From: Rubrivivax sp.
GTDB lineage: Bacteria > Pseudomonadota > Gammaproteobacteria > Burkholderiales > Burkholderiaceae_C
Assembly (NCBI GenBank): GCA_027491255.1
Contig: JAIXWM010000155.1
Coordinates: 117,478-181,477 of the forward strand
Direction of reading: 5' to 3'
Length of the DNA stretch: 64,000 nt
Below, piece by piece: positions 1-8,506 of the stretch. Numbering within the stretch: position 1 is the first letter of the stretch; each line of letters opens with the position of its first letter. The notes beneath the pieces were generated by a model. That model was given only the letters and a program-made list of their open reading frames with translations. It ran no database searches and was not told the DNA's origin. The translations under genes were made by a program, and so were the position numbers.

Positions 1-94
1 CCGAGCGCTCGTGCGCGAGGATGATCTGAAGTCGCTCCTTCGCCACCGAAGCGGTGTTTTCCTTCCTACCGAGGAAAAACGACAGAAGGGACAT
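1..94 (-). CDS. minE: MinE, cell division topological specificity factor (5' part only)
   Basis: Only the first 31 codons lie in the window; the gene runs off the left edge. The visible N-terminus begins MSLLSFFLGRK and continues with the segment ending ILAHERS, which matches the membrane-binding and MinD-contact region of MinE. A good ribosome binding site (GGGAGGTGA) stands 6 bases before the ATG and overlaps the end of minD. MinE displaces MinC/MinD from midcell by stimulating the MinD ATPase, so the division ring forms there. It is the last gene of a minC-minD-minE unit transcribed leftwards. The identification rests on the motif and on its position behind minD. Confidence 0.93.
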   Translation of the reverse strand, partial: MSLLSFFLGRKENTASVAKERLQIILAHERS

Positions 95-99
95 GCCGA

Positions 100-915
100 T
101 CACCTCCCGCCGAACAGGCGCTTGAAGAAGCTGGGCTTCTCTGCCAAGGTGAAGCGCATCGGAACCTGCTCGCCGAGGAAGCGGCTGATGACGTCCTTGT
201 ACGCCTCGCTGACGTCGGTGCCCTTGAGGTGCACCGCCGGCATGCCCTGGTTGCTGGCGTCGAGCACGGTTTCGCTCTCAGGGATGACCCCGATCAGCGG
301 GATGCGCAGGATCTCCTGGATGTCCTCGAGCGAGAGCATCTGCCCGCCCACCACGCGTGTGGGGTTGTATCGTGTGATGAGGAGGTGCTCCTTCACGGGC
401 TCGAGGCCCTCGATCGCACGGCGGGTCTTGGAGGCGAGCATGCCCAGGATGCGGTCCGAGTCCCGTACCGAGGAGACCTCCGGGTTCGTCACGACCAGAG
501 CCTCGTCGGCGTAGTGCATGGCCATCAAGGCGCCTGTTTCGATCCCGGCCGGGGAGTCGCAGACGATGTACTCGAAGCCCATCTCTGCCAGATCATGCAG
601 CACGCGTTCGACGCCTTCCTGCGTCAACGACTCCTTGTCGCGGGTCTGGCTGGCCGCCAGCACGTACAGGTTGTCGCACTGCTTGTCCTTGATCAAGGCC
701 TGATTCAGGTTGGCCTCGCCGTGGATCACATTGATGAGGTCATAGACGACGCGCCGCTCGCAACCCATGATCAGGTCAAGGTTGCGCAGGCCGACGTCGA
801 AGTCGATGACGGCCGTCTTGTGCCCGCGCAGCGCCAGGCCCGAGGAGAAGCTCGCACTGGTGGTGGTCTTGCCGACCCCGCCCTTGCCGGAGGTGACGAC
901 GATGATCCTGGCCAT
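100..915 (-). CDS. minD: MinD, septum-site-determining ATPase
   Basis: A 271-residue ParA/MinD-family ATPase, the usual length. The deviant Walker A motif KGGVGKTT lies at about residues 11-18. The C-terminus KPSFFKRLFGGR is the amphipathic helix that attaches MinD to the inner membrane. The open frame extends further upstream, but the ATG at 915 gives the canonical MARIIVVTSG start, and the upstream part has a composition unlike any MinD. ATP-bound MinD recruits MinC to the membrane and oscillates with MinE. It lies 76 bases after minC and 5 bases before minE. Confidence 0.97.
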   Translation of the reverse strand: MARIIVVTSGKGGVGKTTTSASFSSGLALRGHKTAVIDFDVGLRNLDLIMGCERRVVYDLINVIHGEANLNQALIKDKQCDNLYVLAASQTRDKESLTQEGVERVLHDLAEMGFEYIVCDSPAGIETGALMAMHYADEALVVTNPEVSSVRDSDRILGMLASKTRRAIEGLEPVKEHLLITRYNPTRVVGGQMLSLEDIQEILRIPLIGVIPESETVLDASNQGMPAVHLKGTDVSEAYKDVISRFLGEQVPMRFTLAEKPSFFKRLFGGR

Positions 916-991
916 CGGGATGGTTGTCCTTGTTAGAGGTTCGAAAAAGGTTCGTTCGGGGAATTGCCAGCGACGTTCGCAGTGGGCCCGC

Positions 992-1723
992 TCAGGCGCC
1001 CAGCCGCTCGAGCAGCAGCTTTTCGCCTTCGAGCCGGACCTGTGCGGCCTGGCTGTGCACGGCAGCGGGCAGCGGCGTCTCGCTCGTGCGGTAGATGCCT
1101 GCCACGGAGACCAACTGGGCCTCCAGGCACGTGGTGTAGATGCGCGCGCTGGTGTCGCCACGGGCGCCGGCCATTGCACGGCCTCGCAGGGGTGCGTACA
1201 CGTGGATGTTGCCGTCGGCAATGAGCTCGGCACCGAAGCTGACGACGTCCAACACCACCAGATCGCCGCCTCGGGCATAGACGCGCTGGCCGGAGCGCAG
1301 CGGCTTGTCAACGACCAGGGGCGCCTTGTAGGCGGGAGCACTCTGCGCTGGCGCCTGGGGTGGCGGAACGGGCGCGCCTGCGGCAGACGGCTGAACTGGT
1401 GCCGCGTCCAGGGCCTCCGCCAGCCCGGCTGCTCGCGCCGCAGCGATTTGAGCGCCGTTTCCGCCCTGGACTGCGACCGGCCACATGTGGTGGGCGCGCA
1501 GACGCTCGAGCAGCGCCCCGAAATCGAGGCCCACCTCGCCCTCGCGCAGTGGGGTCAGGTCGATGACAATGGGATCACCGTCGAAGAGCCCGCCCTGGCC
1601 GAAACGCAGGGCAAGGTCCGCTTCCAAGGCGCGGATGTCAGCCGTCTGCAGGCGCAGTGCGGGCAGGGTCCAAGCGGTGCTCTTCAGATCGAAGGCAGGC
1701 TTGCTGGCAGGTGGGGAAGACAT
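992..1723 (-). CDS. minC: MinC, septum site-determining inhibitor
   Basis: A 243-residue protein with an N-terminal MinC domain (about 10-100), a Pro/Ala-rich linker with PVPPPQAP near 125, and a C-terminal right-handed beta-helix domain containing RSGQRVYARGGDLVVL, the MinD-binding part. MinC blocks FtsZ polymerisation away from midcell. I chose the ATG at 1723 because it gives the usual N-terminus (MSSPPASKPAFDLKS); the longer upstream extension is rich in residues typical of a non-coding frame. It is the first gene of the min unit and diverges from tadA. Confidence 0.93.
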   Translation of the reverse strand: MSSPPASKPAFDLKSTAWTLPALRLQTADIRALEADLALRFGQGGLFDGDPIVIDLTPLREGEVGLDFGALLERLRAHHMWPVAVQGGNGAQIAAARAAGLAEALDAAPVQPSAAGAPVPPPQAPAQSAPAYKAPLVVDKPLRSGQRVYARGGDLVVLDVVSFGAELIADGNIHVYAPLRGRAMAGARGDTSARIYTTCLEAQLVSVAGIYRTSETPLPAAVHSQAAQVRLEGEKLLLERLGA

Positions 1724-1920
1724 GCAGGTCGATGCGTGCGCGGATGGCGACCGACGGTCGTAGAGAGCATCGCCCTGGAGTGTAATGGCCGCAGCGTTTG
1801 CTGCCCGCTTGTCGCGTGCATCGGCTGGAAGAGGGGCAGCGTCCCCGCATGTCCGCGTTTCAGGTAAGCTGACAACCTGTGCCCCCTTTCGCGCCACCAC
1901 CGCACGCCGCCGGAATCGAG

Positions 1921-2445
1921 ATGCCGTCCCCTGATGAGGCCGTGATCATGCGCCTGGCGCTGGCCCAGGCCCGGCTTGCCGGGCAGGCGTCAGAGGTGCC
2001 GGTTGGCGCCGTCGTCGTCGCGCGCGACGTGGCAGCCCCCGAAGGATGGCGCCTGGTGGCCGTGGGGCACAACCGGCCGATTTCAGCGCACGATCCGACG
2101 GCGCATGCCGAGATCGTCGCCCTGCGCGCGGCTGCTGCAGCTTGCGGCAACTATCGGCTGCCCGACTGCGAGCTCTACGTGACGCTGGAGCCTTGCGCGA
2201 TGTGCGCCATGGCGCTGCTGCACGCCCGCCTGCGGCGTGTGGTGTATGGCGCCCGCGACCCCAAGACCGGTGCGGCGGGTTCGGTGCTCGACCTGTTCGC
2301 GCAGCGTCAGCTCAACCACCAGACGTCGGTGATGGGCGGCGTGCTCGAAGACGAGTGCGGACAACTGCTGCGCGACTTCTTCATCGCGCGCCGCGCCCGC
2401 AAGCAGGCGATCAATGCGCCCCTGCCCGAAGATCCATTCCCATGA
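1921..2445 (+). CDS. tadA: TadA, tRNA(Arg) adenosine-34 deaminase
   Basis: A cytidine/deoxycytidylate-deaminase-fold enzyme of 174 residues (E. coli TadA has 167). The zinc site is visible as HAE (in TAHAEIVALR) and PCAMC (in LEPCAMCAMA); the Glu of HAE is the proton shuttle. It converts A34 to inosine in tRNA-Arg(ACG), allowing CGN decoding. The ATG at 1921 is preferred for length; a GTG at 1879 in the same frame would add 14 residues. The stop overlaps the next start as ATGA, so it is co-translated with the downstream carboxypeptidase. Confidence 0.93.
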   Translation: MPSPDEAVIMRLALAQARLAGQASEVPVGAVVVARDVAAPEGWRLVAVGHNRPISAHDPTAHAEIVALRAAAAACGNYRLPDCELYVTLEPCAMCAMALLHARLRRVVYGARDPKTGAAGSVLDLFAQRQLNHQTSVMGGVLEDECGQLLRDFFIARRARKQAINAPLPEDPFP

Positions 2446-3338
2446 CTGCTCCAACGCCGCTGACCGTGTTCTCGCCCTCAGGCGTCGTTGCCGAGCCCCC
2501 CGCATTGCGTCGCGCGCTGCGCCGCTTGCAGGGGCTGGGCTTTGACGCCCGGCTCGATATCTCGGCGCTGGCGCGGCGCCAACGCTTTGCCGGTGATGAC
2601 GCCACCCGTCTGGCGTCGTTGCACCGCGTGGCCTCCGAGGCCCCGGCCATCGCGATGACGAGCCGCGGCGGTTATGGGCTCACGCGCCTGCTGGACGCCG
2701 TCGACTGGCCCCTGCTCGCGCGCAGCGTGGAGCAGGGCACGCGGTGGGTGGGCTACAGCGATTTCACAGCCCTGCACCTGGGTTTGCTGGCGCACACCCG
2801 CCAGCCGAGCTGGGCGGGGCCGACGGCGCTGTCGGGGTTCGGGGCCGAGGAGGTGGATGACGTCACCGTCTCGTGCTTCTGCGAGGCCATGTCGGGCGAG
2901 CTCGAGGCCGTGGGCTTCCGCACCGAGCCCGGCTTCGACGGGCTTCAGGCGCGAGGCGTGTTGTGGGGCGGCAATCTGGCGATGGTCTGCGCGCTTCTGG
3001 GCACACGCCATCTGCCCCGGGTCCGCGGGGGCGTTCTCTTCCTGGAAGACGTCAACGAGCATCCCTACCGGGTAGAGCGTTGTCTGTTGCAGCTTCAGCA
3101 GGCCGGGGTGATCGACGCCCAGAAGGCGGTGCTGCTGGGCGCCTTCACGGCCTGGCAACCCTCGCCGCTGGACCGCGGCTACACGCTCAAGAGCGCCGTG
3201 TCAGCCTTGCGAGAGCGCACGAAAGTACCCGTGCTGACGGGGCTGCCCTTCGGCCACGTGGCCACCCACGTCACCCTGCCTGTGGGACGCCGGGTCGAAG
3301 TCGTGGTGCAGGAGCGCGAGGTGCTGCTCGGCTGGTGA
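2442..3338 (+). CDS. ldcA: LD-carboxypeptidase (muramoyl-tetrapeptide carboxypeptidase, S66 family)
   Basis: A 298-residue peptidase of family S66. The family's Ser-Glu-His triad can be placed: nucleophile Ser in WVGYSDFTAL, Glu in LFLEDVNEHPYR, and His in PFGHVATHVTLP. The conserved WGGNLAMVCALLGT segment lies between the two domains. LdcA removes the terminal D-Ala from recycled murein tetrapeptides in the cytoplasm. There is no signal peptide, which fits. Its start codon overlaps the tadA stop by four bases. The symbol follows family membership; substrate preference is not visible from sequence. Confidence 0.88.
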   Translation: MTAPTPLTVFSPSGVVAEPPALRRALRRLQGLGFDARLDISALARRQRFAGDDATRLASLHRVASEAPAIAMTSRGGYGLTRLLDAVDWPLLARSVEQGTRWVGYSDFTALHLGLLAHTRQPSWAGPTALSGFGAEEVDDVTVSCFCEAMSGELEAVGFRTEPGFDGLQARGVLWGGNLAMVCALLGTRHLPRVRGGVLFLEDVNEHPYRVERCLLQLQQAGVIDAQKAVLLGAFTAWQPSPLDRGYTLKSAVSALRERTKVPVLTGLPFGHVATHVTLPVGRRVEVVVQEREVLLGW

Positions 3339-3392
3339 GCGCGCGACTTCAGTCCACCGCGCCCAGAGCGGCGCGTGTCCTGGTTTGCATGC

Positions 3393-4151
3393 TCACTTGG
3401 GCGGCAGCCGAACAGCGCCGTCCAGGCGGATGACCTCGCCGTTGAGCATGTCGTTCTCGATGATGTGGCGCACCAGCCTGGCGTAGTCCGCGGGCGTACC
3501 GAGACGGCTCGGGAAGGGCACGCTCGCGGCGAGCGCGTCGCGCACCTCCTGTGGCATGCTGAACAGCATCGGGGTGCCGAACAGACCGGGCGCGATCGTC
3601 ATGTTGCGGATGCCGTTGCGGGCCAGATCGCGCGCGATGGGCAGGGTCATGCCCACGACACCGCCCTTGCTGGCGGAGTAGGCCGCCTGGCCGATCTGGC
3701 CATCGTAGGCAGCCACGCTGGCGGTGGAGATCAGGACGCCACGCTCGCCCGTGGGTTCGGGCTCGTTGCGGCACATGGCCTCGGCAGCCAGGCGGATCAT
3801 GTTGAAGCTGCCGACCAGATTGACGGCGATCGTCTTTTCGAACCCCGCGAGCGGGTGAGCGCCGTCTCGACCGACGGTCTTGATCGCCAGAGCGATGCCG
3901 GCGCAGTTCACCAGACCGACGAGCTTGCCCAGGCCCAGCGCCGCCGCCACGGCAGCACGGCCGTCGGCCTCCTGGCTGACGTCGCAACGCACGAAGGCAC
4001 CGCCGATCTCGGCCGCAACGGCCTGGCCCCTGTCGACCTGGAGGTCGGCCACAACGACCCGGCCACCACAGGCGGCCAGCAGGCGAGCCGCCCCCTCGCC
4101 GAGGCCTGAAGCCCCGCCTGTCACGATGAATGCCTTGCCCGCGATGTCCAT
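3393..4151 (-). CDS. Short-chain dehydrogenase, 3-hydroxyacyl-CoA dehydrogenase type 2-like
   Basis: A 252-residue SDR enzyme. The cofactor motif TGGASGLGEG is near the N-terminus, NCAG in the middle, and the catalytic Ser (STASVAAYDG) and YSASKGG with its YxxxK pair near 150-165. An Asp after strand beta-2 (VVVADLQ) suggests NAD rather than NADP. The overall pattern, including PGLFGTPML, resembles the HSD10/3-hydroxyacyl-CoA dehydrogenase group acting in fatty-acid or branched-chain acyl-CoA breakdown. It follows adk by 31 bases on the same strand and is probably read with it. Its exact substrate is not decidable here. Confidence 0.85.
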   Translation of the reverse strand: MDIAGKAFIVTGGASGLGEGAARLLAACGGRVVVADLQVDRGQAVAAEIGGAFVRCDVSQEADGRAAVAAALGLGKLVGLVNCAGIALAIKTVGRDGAHPLAGFEKTIAVNLVGSFNMIRLAAEAMCRNEPEPTGERGVLISTASVAAYDGQIGQAAYSASKGGVVGMTLPIARDLARNGIRNMTIAPGLFGTPMLFSMPQEVRDALAASVPFPSRLGTPADYARLVRHIIENDMLNGEVIRLDGAVRLPPK

Positions 4152-4182
4152 GCGCTGCCTCTGTGATCCTCTGCGTGCGTTG

Positions 4183-4839
4183 TCAGCCGGCCAGCGCCGC
4201 CAATGCCCGAGCCGTGATCTCGCCCACCGTGCCTTCGCCCGAGATGCGCGCGTAACTCGGTGCCTGCACGTCGCCGCCAGCGGCCCATGTCGAGTAGTAT
4301 TCGACCAGCGGTCGCGTCTGCGAGTGGTAGACCGACAGACGCTTCAGCACGGTTTCCTCCCGGTCGTCGTCGCGCTGCACCAGGAGCTCGCCGGTCATGT
4401 CGTCCCGACCTTCGACCTTCGGCGGATTGAACTTGACGTGGTACGTACGCCCGGAGGGCAGGTGGGCTCGCCGCCCGCTCATGCGCTCGACGATGGCGCT
4501 GTCGGGCACGTCGATCTCGAGCACGGCATCGAGCCTGACACCGGCGGACTTCATCGCGTCGGCCTGCGGGATGGTCCGCGGGAAGCCGTCGAACAGAAAA
4601 CCGCGTGCGCAGTCCGGCTGCGCGATGCGCTCCTTGACGAGCCCGATGATGATGTCGTCGCTGACGAGCCCGCCTGCGTCCATGACCTTCTTGGCCGCCA
4701 CGCCCAGCGGTGTGCCCGCCTTGACGGCCGCGCGCAGCATGTCGCCGGTGGAGATCTGCGGGATCCCGTAGTGGTTGCAGATGTGCTGGGCCTGTGTGCC
4801 CTTGCCCGCGCCGGGCGGTCCCAGGAGGATGAGTCTCAT
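4183..4839 (-). CDS. adk: Adenylate kinase
   Basis: A 218-residue long-form adenylate kinase. The P-loop GPPGAGKGT is at residues 7-15, DGFPRT is the NMP-binding/core motif near 85, and a LID domain (about 122-160) contains GRTYHVKFNPPKVEG without the four zinc cysteines of Gram-positive enzymes. It interconverts ATP+AMP and 2 ADP in the cytoplasm. It lies between kdsB (126 bases upstream) and the SDR gene on the same strand, a Burkholderiales order. The 126-base gap to kdsB could hold its own promoter. Confidence 0.97.
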   Translation of the reverse strand: MRLILLGPPGAGKGTQAQHICNHYGIPQISTGDMLRAAVKAGTPLGVAAKKVMDAGGLVSDDIIIGLVKERIAQPDCARGFLFDGFPRTIPQADAMKSAGVRLDAVLEIDVPDSAIVERMSGRRAHLPSGRTYHVKFNPPKVEGRDDMTGELLVQRDDDREETVLKRLSVYHSQTRPLVEYYSTWAAGGDVQAPSYARISGEGTVGEITARALAALAG

Positions 4840-4965
4840 GATCGTGCGTGGTCTACTCGAGATCTGTCCGGTGGGTTTCCGGAAGGCGGCAGCGCCAGCG
4901 CTGGCACGCCAGGGCGTCCATTACTGGGCTCATTGGAGGTTAACACGCGACCCTTCGCTGAGCTT

Positions 4966-5733
4966 TCAACGCTGGCCTGCGCCCGAAGCAGCGACCAGAG
5001 CGCGTACGCGCGCAAGGTCCTCGGGGGTGTCGACGCCGGTGGCCGGCGCTTCGTCGGTCACGTGGACGGCGATCCGGTGCCCATGCCAGAGGACGCGGAG
5101 TTGTTCCAGGGCTTCGGTCTTTTCCAGCGGCGCCGGGGTGAGCGCAGGAAAGGTGCGCAGGAAAGCTGCCCGGTACGCATACAGGCCCAGATGCCGCAGT
5201 GCAGGCGGCACCGTCGGGATCGCGCCAGGGGCGCCATCACGCCAGTGCGGTACGGGAGCGCGGGTGAAGTACAGCGCGCGGGAGGCCGCGTCCAGAACCA
5301 CCTTGACGACGTTGGGGTTGCGCCATTCATCAACGCCGCTGATGGGATGCGCCACCGTCGCCACCACGCATTCGCTGCGCTCGACCAGCAAGTCGGCACA
5401 ACGGCTGACGAGGCGGGGAGGCACCAGCGGTTCGTCACCTTGGACGTTCACGACGACGTCGTCACCCTCCAAGCCCAGGAGCTCGCAAGCCTCAGCCAGG
5501 CGATCGCTGCCGCTTGGATGATCTTCACGCGTCAGCAGCGCCTGGACACCGTGGGCCTCGCAGGCCCGGATGATGCGCTGGTCATCCGCTGCCACGACCA
5601 CCCGTGCAGCGCCCGACAGCGCTGCCTGGCGCGCAACGCGTACCACCATGGGCAGGCCTGCGATGTCCGCCAGAGGCTTGTCTGGAAGCCTGCTGGAGGC
5701 CAGGCGAGCGGGGATCAGGACCGTGAAAGTCAT
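4966..5733 (-). CDS. kdsB: 3-deoxy-manno-octulosonate cytidylyltransferase (CMP-Kdo synthetase)
   Basis: A 255-residue nucleotidyltransferase. The N-terminal PARLASSRLPDKPLADI carries the nucleotide-binding consensus; VNVQGDEPLV (about 98-107) and the metal-binding Asp near the C-terminus (HVTDEAPATGVDTPEDL) are typical. It activates Kdo as CMP-Kdo for lipopolysaccharide inner core assembly. It lies downstream of lpxK and the Trm112 gene, both tied to the envelope in this group. The 221 bases between kdsB and the Trm112 gene contain a bulged hairpin around 5767-5788 but no gene that I can support. Confidence 0.96.
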   Translation of the reverse strand: MTFTVLIPARLASSRLPDKPLADIAGLPMVVRVARQAALSGAARVVVAADDQRIIRACEAHGVQALLTREDHPSGSDRLAEACELLGLEGDDVVVNVQGDEPLVPPRLVSRCADLLVERSECVVATVAHPISGVDEWRNPNVVKVVLDAASRALYFTRAPVPHWRDGAPGAIPTVPPALRHLGLYAYRAAFLRTFPALTPAPLEKTEALEQLRVLWHGHRIAVHVTDEAPATGVDTPEDLARVRALVAASGAGQR

Positions 5734-5954
5734 GAGCAGGACGGATCCATCAGGGTTGTTGCAGGCGGATGGGCTCGCCGAGCCATCCGAATTCAGAGGC
5801 AGAGCGGTTCTCCGCCGTCCATGAAGGGAGCGGCTGAACGTCCTTTGTCCAGTTGCAAACCACTGCCATGACGCGGACCTCAGCCATGACCTGCAATGAC
5901 GAAACGGTTTGTTGTGGCGCGCGGGGTGGGCTTGCGGGAAAGACGCTTTGCGTC

Positions 5955-6161
5955 TCAGCCTGGCACGGCCGCGTCGCCTGCCGTAGCGTCGAGGCTGCGC
6001 GCCTCGGACTCGAGCATCACCGGAATGCCGTCCCGTATGGGGTAGCCGAGGCGGTCAGCGGCGCAGCGCAATTCGACGGGCCGGGATTCATGGTCACGAG
6101 CGAGTTCCAGCGGCCCCTTGCAGATCGGGCAGACCAGAAGTTCGATCAAGCGGTGGTCCAT
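5955..6161 (-). CDS. Trm112/YcaR-family small zinc-binding-like protein
   Basis: A 68-residue protein of the Trm112 family (UPF0434, YcaR-like). It shows LLVCPICKGPL near the start and CAADRLGYPIRDGIPVML afterwards, the standard pattern; the second half has one cysteine only, so a full zinc site may not form. Its biochemical role in bacteria is not firmly established. It sits between lpxK and kdsB as in many Gram-negatives. Its first 68 bases overlap the 3' end of lpxK in another frame, so translation of the two may be coupled. Confidence 0.88.
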   Translation of the reverse strand: MDHRLIELLVCPICKGPLELARDHESRPVELRCAADRLGYPIRDGIPVMLESEARSLDATAGDAAVPG

Positions 6162-7209
6162 GGGGATCGTGCCGGGGTGGGGGAAGGGCTGCCAGGGCCG
6201 CCTCGATGACCGAAGACGGCAGATCGAAGTCTAGCGTGGCGACATGCACCCGGCCGGCGTCGGCCGCTGTGGGGCTGAGTTTGACGGCGTCCTTCTCTGT
6301 GACGACGACAGGCCGGGTGTCGTTCGGCCACGGGCGCGGGGTCAGCGGCGCATGATCCGGCAAGGGAAGGCGCGCGATGCGCAGCCCAGCCGCTTCCAGC
6401 ATCGAGAAGAAGCGCTCGGGATGGGCGATGCCCGCTGCCGCGACGACAGCGACCTGCTGTAAATCCGTCAATGCGGTGGGCGAGGCTGGCAGGCCTCGCC
6501 ACCAGTCGGTCAGCGAGCACAAGCCCGCCAGTCTAGGGTTCGCGCAGGCGCCAGGCAAGGACGTACTGGGGCGGGCCGCGTTGTAGACAACCACGTTGCG
6601 CGATGGTAGCCGACGGGGCAAGCGTTCGCGCAAGGGGCCGGCGGGCAGCACGCGCTCGTTGCCCGCGCCGCGCGCGTCGAAGACGATGATCTGGAAATCT
6701 CGTGGAAGCGCCAGATGCTGCAGTCCATCGTCACTCACGACGACATCGACTTCAGGGTGGGATTTCAGCAACGCTCGGGCGACTTCGGCACGGTGCTTGC
6801 CCACCCAGACCGGCACGCCAGCGCGCCTGCGCAGCAACAGTGGCTCGTCACCGCAGTGGGCAGCCATGCTGTCGGGCTCGACGGCCTGGGGTATGGGCAG
6901 TGCGGGTCGCCCTGGGCGATAGCCCCGCGACACGATCCCGGGGCGGTATCCTGCCTCCTGGAGCGCCTTCACCAAGGCCAGGACCACGGGCGTCTTTCCG
7001 ACCCCACCGACCACCAGATTGCCGACGACGACCACCGGCGCGCGCAGCGATTGCGGGCGCTTCCAGCCCATGCGCCAGGGCAGCCGAGCCGCCAGGAGCA
7101 CGGCGCCGTAGCCGAGGGCCAGCGGGCGCAACAGTGCCGAGAAGACCATCCGCTCCAGGCCCCGTGCCTGGTTCCACCAGACGCGCTGTACCGCCTCACG
7201 CCAAGCCAT
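6094..7209 (-). CDS. lpxK: Tetraacyldisaccharide 4'-kinase
   Basis: A lipid A biosynthesis kinase of up to 371 residues, somewhat longer than the usual 330-345. An N-terminal hydrophobic helix (about 22-40) anchors it to the inner membrane. The P-loop is VVGNLVVGGVGKTP near 58-71, VVSDDGLQH follows near 150, and VTEKDAVKL marks the C-terminal domain. It phosphorylates the 4' position of the disaccharide precursor. The start at 7209 (MAWREAVQRVWW) is typical. The last 22 or so residues overlap the Trm112 gene and do not look conserved, so the natural end may be an extension by loss of an earlier stop. Confidence 0.93.
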   Translation of the reverse strand: MAWREAVQRVWWNQARGLERMVFSALLRPLALGYGAVLLAARLPWRMGWKRPQSLRAPVVVVGNLVVGGVGKTPVVLALVKALQEAGYRPGIVSRGYRPGRPALPIPQAVEPDSMAAHCGDEPLLLRRRAGVPVWVGKHRAEVARALLKSHPEVDVVVSDDGLQHLALPRDFQIIVFDARGAGNERVLPAGPLRERLPRRLPSRNVVVYNAARPSTSLPGACANPRLAGLCSLTDWWRGLPASPTALTDLQQVAVVAAAGIAHPERFFSMLEAAGLRIARLPLPDHAPLTPRPWPNDTRPVVVTEKDAVKLSPTAADAGRVHVATLDFDLPSSVIEAALAALPPPRHDPHGPPLDRTSGLPDLQGAAGTRS

Positions 7210-7228
7210 CGCTGCTGCCCGCGGGCGC

Positions 7229-7654
7229 TCAGCGCCCACCGGCCGCACCCTGGGCAGCGAAGCTCAGGCGCGAGAGCTCGGCGCGACGTGCCGCATCGAG
7301 TACGTTCACCACCGCCTGATGGGGCGCGAGCGCATCGGCAGACACAATGACCACCGTGTCCAGGCGCCCGCCTGCAGCCTCGCGCAGCCGGCCCGCGAGC
7401 TCCACCACGTTGCGTCCGTCCACCGGCTCGCGGCCCACCACGTAACGACCATCCGCGCTGATCGCGACGATGAGTTCTGGCGGCCGCACTTGCAGTTGGT
7501 TCGCATCGGCATGCGGCAGACGCACCTGCAGTTCCGTGAAGCGGGAGTAGGTGGTCGACAGCATCAGGAAGATCAGAACGACCAGCAGGACGTCGATGAA
7601 GGGAATCAGGTTGATCTCGGGCTCGTCAGCCGAGTCGGCGGGACCGAAGTTCAT
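7229..7654 (-). CDS. exbD: ExbD/TolR-family biopolymer transport protein
   Basis: A 141-residue protein with one transmembrane helix near the N-terminus (about 15-35). It contains the family Asp in the membrane segment INLIPFIDVLLVVLIFLML, which is needed for proton use. The rest is periplasmic. With ExbB it energises TonB-dependent outer-membrane uptake; TolR of the Tol-Pal system is the nearest alternative. It starts two bases after exbB ends and is followed by lpxK after 19 bases, so the three are one transcription unit. Confidence 0.9.
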   Translation of the reverse strand: MNFGPADSADEPEINLIPFIDVLLVVLIFLMLSTTYSRFTELQVRLPHADANQLQVRPPELIVAISADGRYVVGREPVDGRNVVELAGRLREAAGGRLDTVVIVSADALAPHQAVVNVLDAARRAELSRLSFAAQGAAGGR

Positions 7655-7656
7655 GA

Positions 7657-8298
7657 TCAGGGCGCAGGGCGCGAGGCCTGGCTCAGGCGCAGAAGGTGCG
7701 GCATCATGCGCTCGGCCTCGTTCTCGAGCCTCAGCCGGAAGGCCTCGATGCGCGTGCGGAAGTGTCGGTGGAACATCAGGGCCGGGATTGCAATGATGAG
7801 TCCGAACGCGGTGTTGTACAGGGCCACGGAGATGCCGTGGGCCAGTTGTTGCGGATTGCCGCTGCCGCTGCCGGGGGCCTGGGAGGCGAAGATCTCGATC
7901 ATGCCGATCACGGTTCCCAGGAGGCCGAGCAGCGGTGCAGCGCTGGCGATCGTGCCCAAGGCGTTGAGGTAGCGCTGCAGTTGGTGAATGCACTGGCGGC
8001 CGGCGCTTTCCAGGGCCTGCCTGAGCGCAGCCTCGTTGGGCCGGGGTTGCAGGGACACCGAACGCAGGCCGGCGGCCAGCACGGCGCCGAGGGCGGAGTC
8101 GGACTCCAGCCGATCGAGCGCTTCGTCGGTAGGCACGCCCTGCCGGACCCCGGCGATCACCTCATCGACGAGACCGGGCGGATGCACCCGCGAGGCGCGA
8201 AGGCTGTAGAGACGCTCGATGACCAGGGCCAAGGCCATGACGGAACAGATCATCAGGGGCCATATCGGCCATCCTGCGGCTTGTATGATGCTGAGCAA
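7657..8298 (-). CDS. exbB: ExbB/TolQ/MotA-family proton channel protein
   Basis: A 213-residue inner-membrane protein with three predicted helices: about 10-30 (WPLMICSVMALALVIERL), 115-140 (ALGTIASAAPLLGLLGTV) and 160-185 (TAFGLIIAIPALMFH). The LGLLGTVIGMIEIF motif is characteristic. It forms the proton channel with ExbD. The gene heads the leftward unit exbB-exbD-lpxK-Trm112. The 208 bases between it and xseA must carry both divergent promoters; I found no convincing sigma-70 pair there. Confidence 0.9.
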   Translation of the reverse strand: MLSIIQAAGWPIWPLMICSVMALALVIERLYSLRASRVHPPGLVDEVIAGVRQGVPTDEALDRLESDSALGAVLAAGLRSVSLQPRPNEAALRQALESAGRQCIHQLQRYLNALGTIASAAPLLGLLGTVIGMIEIFASQAPGSGSGNPQQLAHGISVALYNTAFGLIIAIPALMFHRHFRTRIEAFRLRLENEAERMMPHLLRLSQASRPAP

Positions 8299-8506
8299 GG
8301 GCCAATCCGTGGGAGTTGATTCACGCGTACCGATTATTGCGGAAGCCGTTCGCCGGGGCTGATTTTCCTGCGTGAGTACGGCCTCGGTCTCTCAGCCACG
8401 ATGGGGTGGCTGCGCCGGCAACCCGACCCCTGCTTTTTTTGAGCCACCGGTCGTTGAGTTGCACTCGATTCATCCGGCAGCGCGGTTGCTCACGACCCTA
8501 GCCCCT

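Noticed and set aside
4894..4905. 12-base palindrome GCCAGCGCTGGC between adk and kdsB
   Set aside because: Short GC palindromes of this kind are frequent by chance at this base composition; no promoter element is aligned with it.
3880..5871. A 663-codon plus-strand frame spanning SDR, adk and kdsB
   Set aside because: It crosses three unrelated minus-strand genes with clear motifs and so cannot be a real single gene.
8372..8506. Longer N-terminus of XseA (45 extra residues)
   Set aside because: The extension has no similarity to the XseA OB-fold and contains a seven-base T-run; the ATG at 8507 gives a normal length.
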